From NCBI GenBank assembly GCA_948474755.1, contig CAOLHI010001303.1:186001-250000 (forward strand): 64,000 bases of DNA. The letters are read 5' to 3'. Source of the stretch: Ctenosaura bakeri (Eukaryota > Chordata > Lepidosauria > Squamata > Iguanidae). The notes under the pieces are model-generated. The model did no database searches, had not been told where the DNA came from, and saw only the letters and a list, made by a program, of their open reading frames with translations. The translations under genes and the position numbers were made by a program. Each line of letters opens with the position of its first letter. Position 1 is the first letter of the stretch. Shown here in pieces: positions 32,973 through 42,898 of this stretch.

Positions 32973-33195
32973 TATTGTTGTGTGCTTTCACATAGTTTCT
33001 GACTTATAGTGAACTTCTTATAGGTTTATCTTTGCAAGATGTTTTCAGAGTGGGCTTGCTTTTGCTTTCCTCTGAGTCTGAGAGTGTGTGACTTACTCAA
33101 GGTCACCCAGTGGGTTCCCATGGTTGAGCAGAAATTCAAACACTGGTCTTATGAGTTCTAGTCCAGCACTTGAACCACGATAGCATACTGGCTCC
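32973..33195 (-). mobile_element. tRNA-derived SINE, antisense
   Basis: ATTGTTGTGTGCTTTCACAT lies at the 3' end. CTCTGAGTCTGAGAGTGTGT and CAAGGTCACCCAGTGGGTTC follow, then the head ends near CATACTGGCTCCT. It is the same family as at 9497. Confidence 0.8.
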
Positions 33196-33329
33196 TAGAA
33201 ATACCTATTCACACTCACATGCATACACACAGAGATACCAGGACAACATACTTTGATAACATAACCACCAATAGCATTAGTCAATCATGGAGTGGGGAGG
33301 GCAGGATGAAAAATTGGGATATTCCACCC

Positions 33330-33545
33330 AACCCCATAAGCCATGACTGGTATTATACAGTGGTGGGTGGTGGCTTTCATGTTAGTGAAATGCTGAATCC
33401 TGTATTTTTTCAAGACTTTAAAGGTATTATCCAAGGCACTGAATCTTGTCTCCAAAACAGTTATCATTTAAGGTACCTCTGTTAGAATTTCAAACTGAAA
33501 CCCATAATGGATTCACCATCCCACTGACTTGAAGCCAACAGACCC
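33330..33545 (+). mobile_element. Unclassified repeat R2, copy 3 (sense reference)
   Basis: GGTGGCTTTCATGTTAGTG, AGACTTTAAAGGTATTATCC, AAACTGAAACCCATAATGG, ATTCACCATCCCACTGAC and GAAGCCAACAGACCCC appear in this order. It is used as the reference orientation for R2. Confidence 0.6.
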
Positions 33546-33915
33546 CATAAGCATTATGAGCTACCACAGAGAGGAGCAACAGAATGTTGCTGTGGATTTT
33601 CAGGTATAAGAGGAATGGGCCTTTCTTTAGTAGTTTGTCTTTCTTCTTTTCCTTTCTTCTCTTCCTCGTCTCCCATTTGGCAGAACGAAGCAGTCACCTC
33701 AGGAAGCAGATGCTGGGAGGTGACAGCACGTTGTATCCTTAGCTGGCCTGTTGTCTTCAGGTGTTTGTATTATATTTTCCCATTATATACAATGAAGATG
33801 CACCTTCCAGCCAGCTTTTGTCTATGAAAGAAGGTGCCATCTTGTGCTTTGCTCCAGGCCAGGATTGGATAGGAGCTCTGTGTAAGCATAACTGTAGGCT
33901 GCATGAATGGAAGGA
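33546..33915. other. No recognisable gene or repeat
   Basis: Pyrimidine-rich run near 33645-33675, otherwise featureless. Confidence 0.4.
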
Positions 33916-34367
33916 CAATTGGCCCTCCACATTTCAGATTTGACTTTCACAGATTTGATTGTTTTCTTCAACCCCTGGCCTTCCACCTCAGGCACTCCTT
34001 TTCCAAGGGAACCTTTCCTCTTGATGGCTCCAATCAGGCCATGCAGCCCTTTAAAAACCTGCATCTGCTCCTCTTCCTTCTCCACCCAGCCCTTGCCTGG
34101 ACAGCTAAGGATGGATCATAGCCCAATTTCTCAGCACCACAAAACCTTTGCCAATGTCCCCCACACCCAAGGAAAGAGATGGGTGAGAGAGAGGAAATAT
34201 AGAGCCACTATGGCAACCCTTTCCCTTTTCCTTACCTGAGCGCCCGTACTCCTCACTGTGCCTCAGCCTCTTTCCCACAAGCACACACACACACATTTTC
34301 ATATTTGCAGTTTTTCCACTTTTGTGCAGTTCCTGTGCCCCTAACCCCAGTGAATTGGAGGGCAGTC
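33916..34367 (+). mobile_element. Tc1/mariner Tigger-like non-autonomous element
   Basis: Left end CAATTGGCCCTCCACATTTC and right end GAATTGGAGGGCAGTCTA are inverted. Interior wording TTTGACTTTCACAGATTTG, GCTAAGGATGG and CCAATTTCTCAGCACCA recurs inverted in the copy at 39576-40055. A TA follows the right end. GGCCCTCCACATTC-type ends are typical of Tigger-like elements. No transposase is seen. Confidence 0.6.
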
Positions 34368-34569
34368 TATACATCTGAAAAGCATGCTTGAGGAGGCCTC
34401 TAAGATTTCTTTCTGCAAAGAAATAACAAGAAAGTGCAAGAACCAGCTATACTCTCAGTTTGATGTGTTCATGTAGTTCCATTCTGATCATAGACAGGCT
34501 ACCTCTGGCCTCTCCACAGTCCTGCAGAATTATGCCAGGAGACTGGAAAGCTCTGCTGGCTGTCATTAT

Positions 34570-34737
34570 GGCCATTTCCACACTAGACTGTTATAGTGCT
34601 ATTATTCCACTTTCAACATCCTATGGAATCCTGGGGTTTGCAGTTTGCCCCTACCAAAACTGCATACTCCAGGATTCCATAGGATGTTGAAAGTGGAATA
34701 ATAGCACTATAACTATAGCACTATAAGTGAAATGGCC
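34570..34737. mobile_element. Short GGCC-family MITE, exact TAT duplication
   Basis: GGCCATTTCCACACTAGACT starts it and AAGTGAAATGGCC ends it, with TAT on both sides (34567-34569 and 34738-34740). A fold-back form lacking the usual centre. A CTATAACTATAGCACTATAA stutter near the right end shows a local duplication. Confidence 0.92.
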
Positions 34738-35280
34738 TATGATTGTGGCCTCTATTTCAGTTGCCAGAATAACTTGCTCTTCCCTAAGCTTTAGCAAACT
34801 TGACTTGGGCAGGGAAACACTCTCTGCTATGCTGCAGAAAGGTGCTTGGAGGATTATGAAGGTATGCATGGGGATACTCCAGAATCATATGGAGATCCTC
34901 CATTCTTTGAGCAGACTTTCCGCTTTAGATTGTCGCTTTCTACTGGAGAATATTGCCAGCATTGGGCTTAACAACACCCCAGTGCTCTTCACATGCTTAC
35001 TTACACTAGTTAGAACAGACTAACAGGGTTAGAGTTGGGAATGGAGGAGCCTTTGCAGCTGGAGAGAAAGGGTTGTGAACAACCCTGGAAGATTATTTAG
35101 ATCAACCTCCCAAACACACAGATTTCATAAATGAGCACATTTAATTCTTTGTCCATCTCCTAACGTTCCTCAGAAGTGTCCATAACTGAGAGTGCTGAAC
35201 AACAGTAACATATATCAACCACCTTGAAATCTGTCAAATATAAATGTCAATTTCTGCGAATGGCTCCGTGCTAAGACTGT
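34738..35280. other. No recognisable gene or repeat
   Basis: Ordinary unique-looking sequence; no domain or boundary is visible. Confidence 0.4.
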
Positions 35281-35477
35281 GGGCTTTTCCGCACAACACT
35301 AGTGCTATTATTCCACTCTCAACATCCTATGTAATTCCAGGGTTTATAGTTTACTGAGGCCAAAGAACTCTCTGGCTGAGAATTCTGAATGCCCCTTCCT
35401 AAACTGCAAACCCCAGGATTCCATAGGAGGTTGAAAGTGGAATAATAGCACTATAAGAATGTAGTGCAGAAATGGCC
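35281..35477. mobile_element. Short GGCC-family MITE
   Basis: GGGCTTTTCCGCACAACACT, TTATTCCACTCTCAACATCC, CTGAGGCCAAAGAACTCTCT in the centre, and GTAGTGCAGAAATGGCC at the right end. The target triplet is not preserved. Confidence 0.85.
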
Positions 35478-36361
35478 CTATGTCTATGATAAATTATTCA
35501 CAAATTTGTTTCACCTCTGCTGCCCCATGCACTTACTACTACTTCCCCCACCTTTGAGCATGACTTTCAGAAGGTTCCTACCTTGGACCTCCAATCTACT
35601 GTTAAAAGCTGTTTGAGCTCAGAAAACAATCTAGTGATTTGACAGAAGAGTTTGCAAAGGGGGTGAGTCAGTGGAACTGCTAGTGCATGCACTATATATT
35701 CCTCTAGTTTTCTTTTCAAAAGCTCACGTACCGCATTGTGCAACAACTGTGTCCTCACCTTGTTTGCAATGTATCGTTTTAGGAAAAACTGTATTTCCTT
35801 CACATGATTATCTTTGGGAAGTAAAAGGAAAATGAAAGAGAATGGCAGAAAGTTCTAGAGAGGGCGACAACTATTAAAAGGAAGGAACTTTTCTTCTGCG
35901 TATCTCTTTTGTTGTTCCCTCTGATTCCTTATGGTCACTATAGCAACGAGAAGAGAGGAGAAGAAAGAACTGGAGAACATACACTTCAGTATGACGAGTC
36001 CAATTTGCAGCCAGCTGAGCTGTGTAACAAAAATCTATGTCATACCTAATGAGAATCTATACTGCAAGTAACTGATTGGGCTGAGTATGCAGCGTGCAAT
36101 GACAAAGAGACATATGTTTGTGTGTCTCCTGTTTTTTTCTCATTAGCAATAATAGAAAAGGGCAGGATCCTTATCCCTGTTGCTCCATTTGTGGCTTAGA
36201 AATGACTGATAGTATGAATTTTTATAAATGTAAAGGCTACTTTTTCTTAACCAGCTCTCTTAAAGTTTTCTGACACTTTCATAGGAGTTGTGGTGGTTGC
36301 TGAGTAAGAGATTAAAAAGACAGATTGCAGAATCTGTCTTGCATCTAACAAAGCAGACTGA
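35478..36361. other. No recognisable gene or repeat
   Basis: A minus frame of 78 codons (35567-35803) lacks a recognised domain. The rest is featureless. Confidence 0.45.
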
Positions 36362-36565
36362 GGCCATTTCCACACTACACTGTTATACTGCTATTATATT
36401 CCACTTTCAACATCCTGTGGATTTCTGGAGTTCGTAGTTTACTGAGGCCAAAGAGCTCTCTGGCTGAGAATTCTAAATGGCCCTTGCTGACCTGCAAATC
36501 CCAGGATTCCATAGGATGTTGAAAGTGGAAGAATAGCATTATAACAGCATAGTGCAGAAGTGGCC
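36362..36565. mobile_element. Short GGCC-family MITE, exact TGA duplication
   Basis: GGCCATTTCCACACTACACT to GTGCAGAAGTGGCC, flanked by TGA at 36359-36361 and 36566-36568. It has the full-length centre with TGAGGCCAAAGAGCTCTCTG. Confidence 0.93.
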
Positions 36566-36895
36566 TGAGTCTATGACAGCTTATGCTACCAACTTCTTTC
36601 TCTCAGGCCCTTTCGGCACAAGGTGGCTATTCTTGGGTGCGAAGTAACGCACACTATCCCTTGAGCCCTTCCACAGGGCTCCTCCATTGGTGCAGGGCAA
36701 ACCGGAGCAGTGCAAGGGCTGTAGATCCGCACTGCTCTGGCTCAAAATGGCGGCTTCCAGTGTCTTCATGGGAGTGGACCAACTGCTGACACTGGCCACG
36801 CCACAGCCCATCCTCCGCTGATCGCAGGCTCGCTTTCGTGCGAGCTTGTGCATCTGCACAGTTAAGTAGAAATGCAATGGCACATTCCAGAAAAT

Positions 36896-36923
36896 GTAAA
36901 GACTGGAATTTTCCAGTCTTTAC
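36896..36923. repeat. Perfect 13-bp stem hairpin
   Basis: GTAAAGACTGGAA, two bases, then TTCCAGTCTTTAC. Confidence 0.95.
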
Positions 36924-36956
36924 TTAGCACGATGGAGGACCACCTGGGGGCAGGTT

Positions 36957-37009
36957 GGATCAGACTGAGGTGTGGAACTAAGTTAAATAGTCCACACCTA
37001 GTCTGATCC
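36957..37009. repeat. 19-bp stem hairpin with one bulge
   Basis: GGATCAGACTGAGGTGTGGA pairs with TCCACACCTAGTCTGATCC across a 14-base loop. Confidence 0.95.
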
Positions 37010-37075
37010 ATGGTGTGGACGACCTCTGTGCCAGGACGTCTTGGCTCATTTTAACTGCCTCATGCAGAAAGGGCC

Positions 37076-37984
37076 CCAGTTTATGAGAGATCCCTTTCTT
37101 TACAGATCCAGACTAGTATGGTTGTGTCTTTGAATCTGTCTACATTTGCATGACCAGTGTCTCATAGGTTTTCCCTCTCAATGTCTTGTTTTCGTATCAT
37201 ACTTCACAGATAGTAGTCCTGTATTCAATCATATTTAGGCTGCATTCCTGTTCAGATTAAGATGTATTTGATGCCCTAAACTATGGCAGATTTAAGAGTC
37301 TTCATAGTATTTCCCCATCATCCTTAAGTGTACATTATCCTATTTTAAATTTATTTTTACTTTTTTAAAAATTATTTTGGTATTTGAATATGTGAAGAGT
37401 TGCTACGGAATCTCTAAATAGTTTGCTTAGTACCTTGCTTAATTTATACATCAATCTTGCCATACGATCACCTGAGGGGGATGTCCCAGTATTATGCTGT
37501 AGAACCAAAAGATCTAACAGGCAATTTAAGCATCCACAGAAAACGGTAGCAAAGAGACATGCCTGAATCCAAGCCCCTCATTTTGGCATGCCTGGAAACT
37601 TGTGGATGAACTCTCAAAATGTTTTGGTTCTTTTTCTTTGAGTTTCTTCTCCATTTCAAAACTAGTTTTCTGTATCTGTTTGTCTCGGCTGGAGCACAGT
37701 TCAAGCAACACCAATTCAAACTTTAGCCATCATCCAAAATTACTACTTTTCCTGTCCTGGCCTCAATATGGGTAGCTATTTTTATGACAATGAAATTAAT
37801 TGAATGAACACCCATTTAAGCTATAAGAGATCAACCTTATCTTTTATTCACTAGGAATGAAATGAGATTCCAATGTTTTCTTTACTAGTCAAAAATATGA
37901 GATTAGTCATATGGTTTAGTCTACTTGCAAAGAGACTAGGAATTAGATGAAGTGCTCAAGTTTTGTTGGAGTTAAACATTTTGT
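37076..37984. other. No recognisable gene or repeat
   Basis: A minus frame of 75 codons at 37492-37719 is unsupported. Otherwise A+T-rich unique-looking sequence. Confidence 0.45.
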
Positions 37985-38182
37985 GGTCCACGTTAACTGC
38001 CATGGGCTCGTCCTGTGGAATTCTGGGGTCTGACTCTGCAATTTGGTGGGACCCCAGAGGACCTTTCTGACTCAGAGTTCTAAATGCCCCTCCCTAAACT
38101 GCAGATACCAAGATTCCTTAGGATGTTGTCATGGCAGTCAAAGTGAAATCATAGAGTTAAAATTATGTAGTGTGAAAGGGCC
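37985..38182. mobile_element. Short GGCC-family MITE, variant b, left end lost
   Basis: It opens inside the arm at CACGTTAACTGCCATGGGCT and ends with GTAGTGTGAAAGGGCC. The matching right arm is GGATGTTGTCATGGCAGTCA. The outer left terminus is missing. Confidence 0.75.
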
Positions 38183-38758
38183 CCAGGTACGGCATGTAGA
38201 CCCCAAGGCAGACTCCCCAGATTTCCTTTTTATGGCCAGAAGGAAAAAGTGAATTGCTTCTTCCAGAAATCTGCAATAGTGAGACTTTACATTTGAATGG
38301 TTTGCAGGGATCCCATGAACTGTCTAACATAAAAACTATCACATTTTCAAGATCAGTTGCATGGGCCACTTTCAGTTTTCGGAATTGGCCCCCAGATCTG
38401 CTGCAGTTGATCATCCTCTGCTTAGAATGTGGTTCCTAAGGGTTAGCCATTCAACATATTCCTTTGAGCTCCCAACCTTGTGTGGGACACAAAGACCTCC
38501 CTGCCTTGTCCTAGTATTTTTCTCATTTTAGTGCTTAGGGCATTGGAGCCCACACTAAGCACAGACAGTGAAAGTAACCGGAGGTTGTGATGTACACCGT
38601 TTGTTTGTCAGTTAGTTTGTTCATTTTGCTCCCATGAACACTGTTCCTGACAGAGAATTGTAGGCAATGGTTGTTTGGCAAGTTGGAGAACAGAAGTACT
38701 CCCCTAGGGCCTAGCAGTCTTGGTCTCAAGGTCTGTGTTGAATCTGATCATGCTTAGT
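38183..38758. other. No recognisable gene or repeat
   Basis: Open frames at 38163-38414 (minus) and 38254-38439 (plus) overlap each other on opposite strands and have no domain. Confidence 0.4.
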
Positions 38759-38980
38759 AGCCTTATCACACTGCACTGTTATAGTGGCATTATGCCACTT
38801 TAACTGCCATGACAACATTCCATGGAATTCTGCAGTTTGTGGTGTAGTGAGGCCCAATAGCTCTCTGGCTGAGAAATACAAATGCTTCTCCTCAAACTGC
38901 AAATCCCAGGATTCCATATGATGTTGCCACAGCAATTAAGGTGGAATAATAGCACTATAACATTGTAGTGTGATAGGACC
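38759..38980. mobile_element. Short GGCC-family MITE, variant b
   Basis: AGCCTTATCACACTGCACTG, CCACTTTAACTGCCATGACA on the left; ATATGATGTTGCCACAGCAA and GTAGTGTGATAGGACC on the right. It is a hybrid, having TATAGTGGCATTATGCC like the main type. No target triplet is preserved. Confidence 0.78.
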
Positions 38981-39037
38981 CTGTATGATATCAGCATATG
39001 ATGGTTCCCGCAGAAGATTTGAACATATTGAGATTTA

Positions 39038-39390
39038 CACCATTTCCGCATGATGACACACTCCTGTTGCAATCTCTGCATTTGCCTGCAGAAGGGAGCA
39101 CGAGCGACATGCTCCCTCTTTCTGCACTGCAGCTGAGCTTCTTCCCATGCTGCCATCGGGAAGAAAAGTCATGATCATGCTTCCAACCCTTCCATATGGC
39201 CAAGGGTGATGGGTGCATCATGTAATTGTGGGCACTTAATGGATTTTTTGCATCAAGCGAATATCCTTTGATTGTAGTACATGGTGACGTGATGGCTGTG
39301 GGACCACAATGGTGACATGTGAAAGCATGACACATGGACTGCTGCCATTGTGCCCCCAATGTGGGATAGCCACGCCATGCAGAAATGGCT
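39038..39390. mobile_element. GGCC-family-like element, divergent copy L
   Basis: ACCATTTCCGCATGATG and CATGCAGAAATGGCT form the ends. The interior has TGACATGTGAAAGCATGACACATG and CTGCAGAAGGGAGCACGAGC wording akin to copy I. Terminal bases are mutated and no target triplet is seen. Confidence 0.5.
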
Positions 39391-39575
39391 GCATGCATAA
39401 GCAGCAGGTGTTTGAAATTTTCCTTCCTGAAAATTTCAGGTCAACCTACTGCAAAGGTTTTGTTTGTTTCTTTTGGCAGAGAATTGTTCTTTCCACTTTT
39501 GTTCATTCTCCTTATCCTCACTTTTTAATCCAATGATCCATTTGTCTCCATAGTTCCATTCCTACTTTTGATATA

Positions 39576-40055
39576 TTAGCCTTCCACGTTCACTAGGGTT
39601 AGGGGTGCAGGACTCCTCAAAAAGTTGGAAAACTAAAATTTTCAATATTGTGCGTGTGTGTGTGGGTCTGTCTATGAGAAGGGGGCTGAAGCATAGTGGG
39701 GAGAACAGGCATGCAGGGTCCAAACCAAGGCAGGGAAAGGAGAAGGAAAGGGGTTGGGTTGGCATGTTAGCCCTATACTTCTATTCTCTCACTTATCTCA
39801 TTCCTTGGGTGTGGGGAGAGGGTTTATGGTGCTGAGAAATTGGGCTGCAAGCCATCCTTAGCTAGAAAGGCAGCTGCTGTTGGAAAAGGAGGAGGAGGGC
39901 CAGAGGTAGGTTTTAAAGGCTGTGTAATCTGACTGGAGATGCCAGGGAATTTTCTTCTTGAAAAAAAGTGCCTGAGGTGAGAGGTCATGAGTTGAAGAAA
40001 CACACAGATAATCAAATCCGTGAAAGTCAAACCTGTGAATGTGGAAGGCTGATTG
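39576..40055 (-). mobile_element. Tc1/mariner Tigger-like non-autonomous element, inverted copy
   Basis: Ends ATTAGCCTTCCACGTTCAC and GTGAATGTGGAAGGCTGAT are a good inverted pair flanked by TA on both sides (39574-39575 and 40056-40057). It matches 33916-34367 in reverse: GGTGCTGAGAAATTGGGC, CCATCCTTAGCTAG, AAATCCGTGAAAGTCAAACC. Confidence 0.75.
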
Positions 40056-41389
40056 TATTCACAGTTTTTCTTTGTTGGTATTGATGATTTTAGCTCTATG
40101 CTCTTCAAATCCCATATTACCTATTTGCATTTCTTTTACTAACATTTGTGTTCATTTCTGTTCTCATTTCAGCAAGCCTTCTTGACTCTGACAATATCTT
40201 TGATACTGCTCCTTAGTCCCATAATATCATCTTAGACTTGGTGGTACCTTTCTTGACCAGTAGCATCATTGTAGTTGAGATTCTGTTGGTGTGACTTTGA
40301 AGGCCACCTAAATGTTGTGGGACAGATTTGGCCATCTTGAATTCCATCTTACTGCCAAGCTACTTTTGAGCTCCATTATGCTTTTATAAAGCCCTTAATG
40401 CCTCCCTTTTCTGTTTTAGTCTCACTATCTTCCAGGTTAGGAGTAACAATGAACTCAGTCTTGGCTACACCGGGTATTGTGAGATGACTTGAATTCAATT
40501 TTATTTTATTGGAATTGTCGAATGCATCCAGATACATTGGAAATGACAGAGAAGATTTCTCTATCAGGTAAGAATCATTCCCATGTTTCATTTCTGGCAG
40601 ATTGACAATTTGTTGAATTATTGATAACATGCGGTAGTGTTGTGTTTAGCTTTTGGGTTCTGGTCTTTGGCACGAAATGAAGAACAGGAAAGCTCACCAT
40701 ATGCTGACACACCACAAAACCATCCATGCATCCTTTTGTGATGATCCTGAAACTGCAGGGCTGACTCTGAGGGACAAGCAGGAAGCAGAAGGCAGCACAA
40801 GCACCTTGGCACATGAGCCCTGCTGGTCCTCCATGTATATTCAGCGCACATCCTCCCTCTTTCATCAACATGGCAATATTATGAGGACATGAATAACCAG
40901 CTGCAGAGGCTTTCAGAGAGACTTTAGATTCCCTCCAGGAGTCACAGAAATTTTACAAAGCCATTATGCTTACAGAAGCAGCTAAGTTGACAAAACATAA
41001 ACCAGTGGGAGCCCATATAGTCTCTCATTAAAAATTGAGAGACAAAAGCCTTTGCCTGCATGAGGAAATATATGCATTCAGATAAACTAAAAGGCATGAA
41101 TTTAAACTGCATTACTTAACACAGTTTAAGACTTTCAGAAGACAACTTCTCATTCAGAGCAAGTGCTGTGTTCCCTGGTGAAATTGTGATGCAGTAGGGA
41201 ATAAGATACGGCACAATAAGCTACTAAAGAAAAGGAGCTTCATTCACATTATGCAAGGTCTTTTGTGGATTTTTTTAAAAAATGAACGGTTAATCATCTT
41301 ATTTTTACAAACCAAGTTTAATTATTATCAAAGAAAATGTGTGTTTTCTTAAATCACTAGAAGTTAAAGCTCATATTTTGCCAGACAAG
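40056..41389. other. No recognisable gene or repeat
   Basis: Overlapping minus frames (40575-40871, 40618-40851) and a plus frame (40653-40892) cover the same bases and are unsupported. No mobile element signature. Confidence 0.45.
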
Positions 41390-41568
41390 AGCCATTTCTG
41401 CACTAGGCTGTTATAGCACTATTATTCCACTTTCAATATCCTATGGATCCTGGGGTTTGCAGTTTCGGGGGGGGCCAGCTGGCCCCTCCCAAAACTGCAA
41501 ACCCCAGGATTCCATAAGGTGTTGAAAATGGAATAATAGTGCTATAACAGCCTAGTGCAGAAGTGACC
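41390..41568. mobile_element. Short GGCC-family MITE, exact AAG duplication
   Basis: AGCCATTTCTGCACTAGGCT to GTGCAGAAGTGACC with AAG at 41387-41389 and 41569-41571. It is a fold-back type: AGTTTCGGGGGGGGCC opposite GGCCCCTCCCAAAACTGC. Confidence 0.9.
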
Positions 41569-42673
41569 AAGGGCTACTTTAAAATAATATTTGTTTTCCA
41601 TGGATGGGTCCTGGTCTGATTCTATGTGACTTGCTTATAGAGGCAGTGCTGCTTGAAACGGCAAACTTTCCTTTCAGAGCTTGGTGCACAGGGCTGAAAC
41701 CCTTAAAGAGTGTCAAATTTAAAAGTCTGTAGCATTCCCTCTCAAAGTGTATTGTTATAGAACTTTTTTTTTTTTTAAAGGTCATTCTTTATCTGAGCCA
41801 CTAACCTGTAGCTTTACTTCATGTATAAATCCAGTAGTGTTGGTCCAGCTCCTACTGCAACCTATTACATGACTGTTATTTTGCAGCTCAAGAATTGGAA
41901 ATTTGATTATGGAAAAGATGGCAGTTTTGTGCAGACGTTTTTTGTTCCCATGACAGAAACCTGGATGAAAAACTCTTTCTTCTTCTAGGAGCAGGAACTT
42001 TTTGCTGAGTTCTGCAAACTCTTGGCAAGCTATCCTGATGTGTCAAAACAGCCTCTCTCATTCAGAATGAGAGATTCTGGGACTATGTTTAATACCTCTA
42101 TTTGAAAAGTGTGAATTTGAATCCTTATTTATTCAGCTGTGGTACTGAACTAGGAAGCTCTCTGTCTCTTCTCCTGCCCCACAACTCCTCATTTTTAATA
42201 CCTACATGGCAAGCAGGTGCAACATTCTCCATTCTGGGTCTACCTAGAGTAAGGATGTAATTCTTCTCTGTTTTTTTTCCTTAAAGGAAGCAGCAAATAA
42301 TTTTGACAATTTTCTTCCTGCTTTGAGAATGTCTTTAAAAATTGCAAAGTTCAAGGAGGTAGGGACCAGATAACATCCTAGACCCAAGGTGGTCATTCTT
42401 CCAGACTAATAACATACAGATGTGGGTAGGAAAACATATTTGCTATATCTCTCTAAACAGATATTTAGTCTATGCCCTCAGGTAGTCGAGCCATTATTTC
42501 TTGTCCTTGCTCTATGCAATCAATTTTTGAAGACAATACCCTTGATGTAGGACTGATAAAATACAACACAGGTTGGACAGTTGGTCTAAACGCAACTAAA
42601 TTGCCTATGAAAGATGAACTTACAAACCTTTACCCATAAAACAGGTATCATCTATTTTTTATAGATCTTAAAA
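41569..42673. other. No recognisable gene or repeat
   Basis: Unique-looking sequence with short T-runs; nothing further is recognised. Confidence 0.45.
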
Positions 42674-42898
42674 TAGGTTTGTAGTAGTTTGAGCATTAGA
42701 CTATGACTTTGGAGACCCCAGGGTTTGAATTCCCACTCAGTCATAGAAACATACTGGGTGACCTTGGGCAAGTCATGCTCTCTTAGACAAAGGCAAAGGC
42801 AAACCATCTCTAAACAAATCTTGCCAAGAAAATACTGTGATTGATATGGCTTTAGGATAGCCATTAATTGGATATTACTTTAACGCACACAAAGACAC
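42674..42898 (+). mobile_element. tRNA-derived SINE, sense
   Basis: GTAGTAGTTTGAGCATTAGA (A-box side), GGGTTTGAATTCCCACTCAG (B-box side), GGGTGACCTTGGGCAAGTCA, CCAAGAAAATACTGTGA and a 3' end CGCACACAAAGACACA. It is the family of the copy at 9497 in sense orientation. Confidence 0.82.

Larger units (their letters stand above)
36606..37075. mobile_element. GGCC-family element, mid-size copy K with multiple hairpins
   Basis: Ends GGCCCTTTCGGCACAAGG and CATGCAGAAAGGGCC are flanked by TCA and CCA. The interior is unlike the other mid-size copies apart from its ends. It contains CTTGAGCCCTTCCACAGGGCTC, the 36896-36923 hairpin and the 36957-37009 hairpin. It may be a distinct subfamily using the same transposase. 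Confidence 0.78.

Noticed and set aside
34570..34737. Calling the short MITEs hAT elements
   Set aside because: Flanking duplications are 3 bp in all readable copies; hAT elements give 8 bp, as the nested one at 30423 does.
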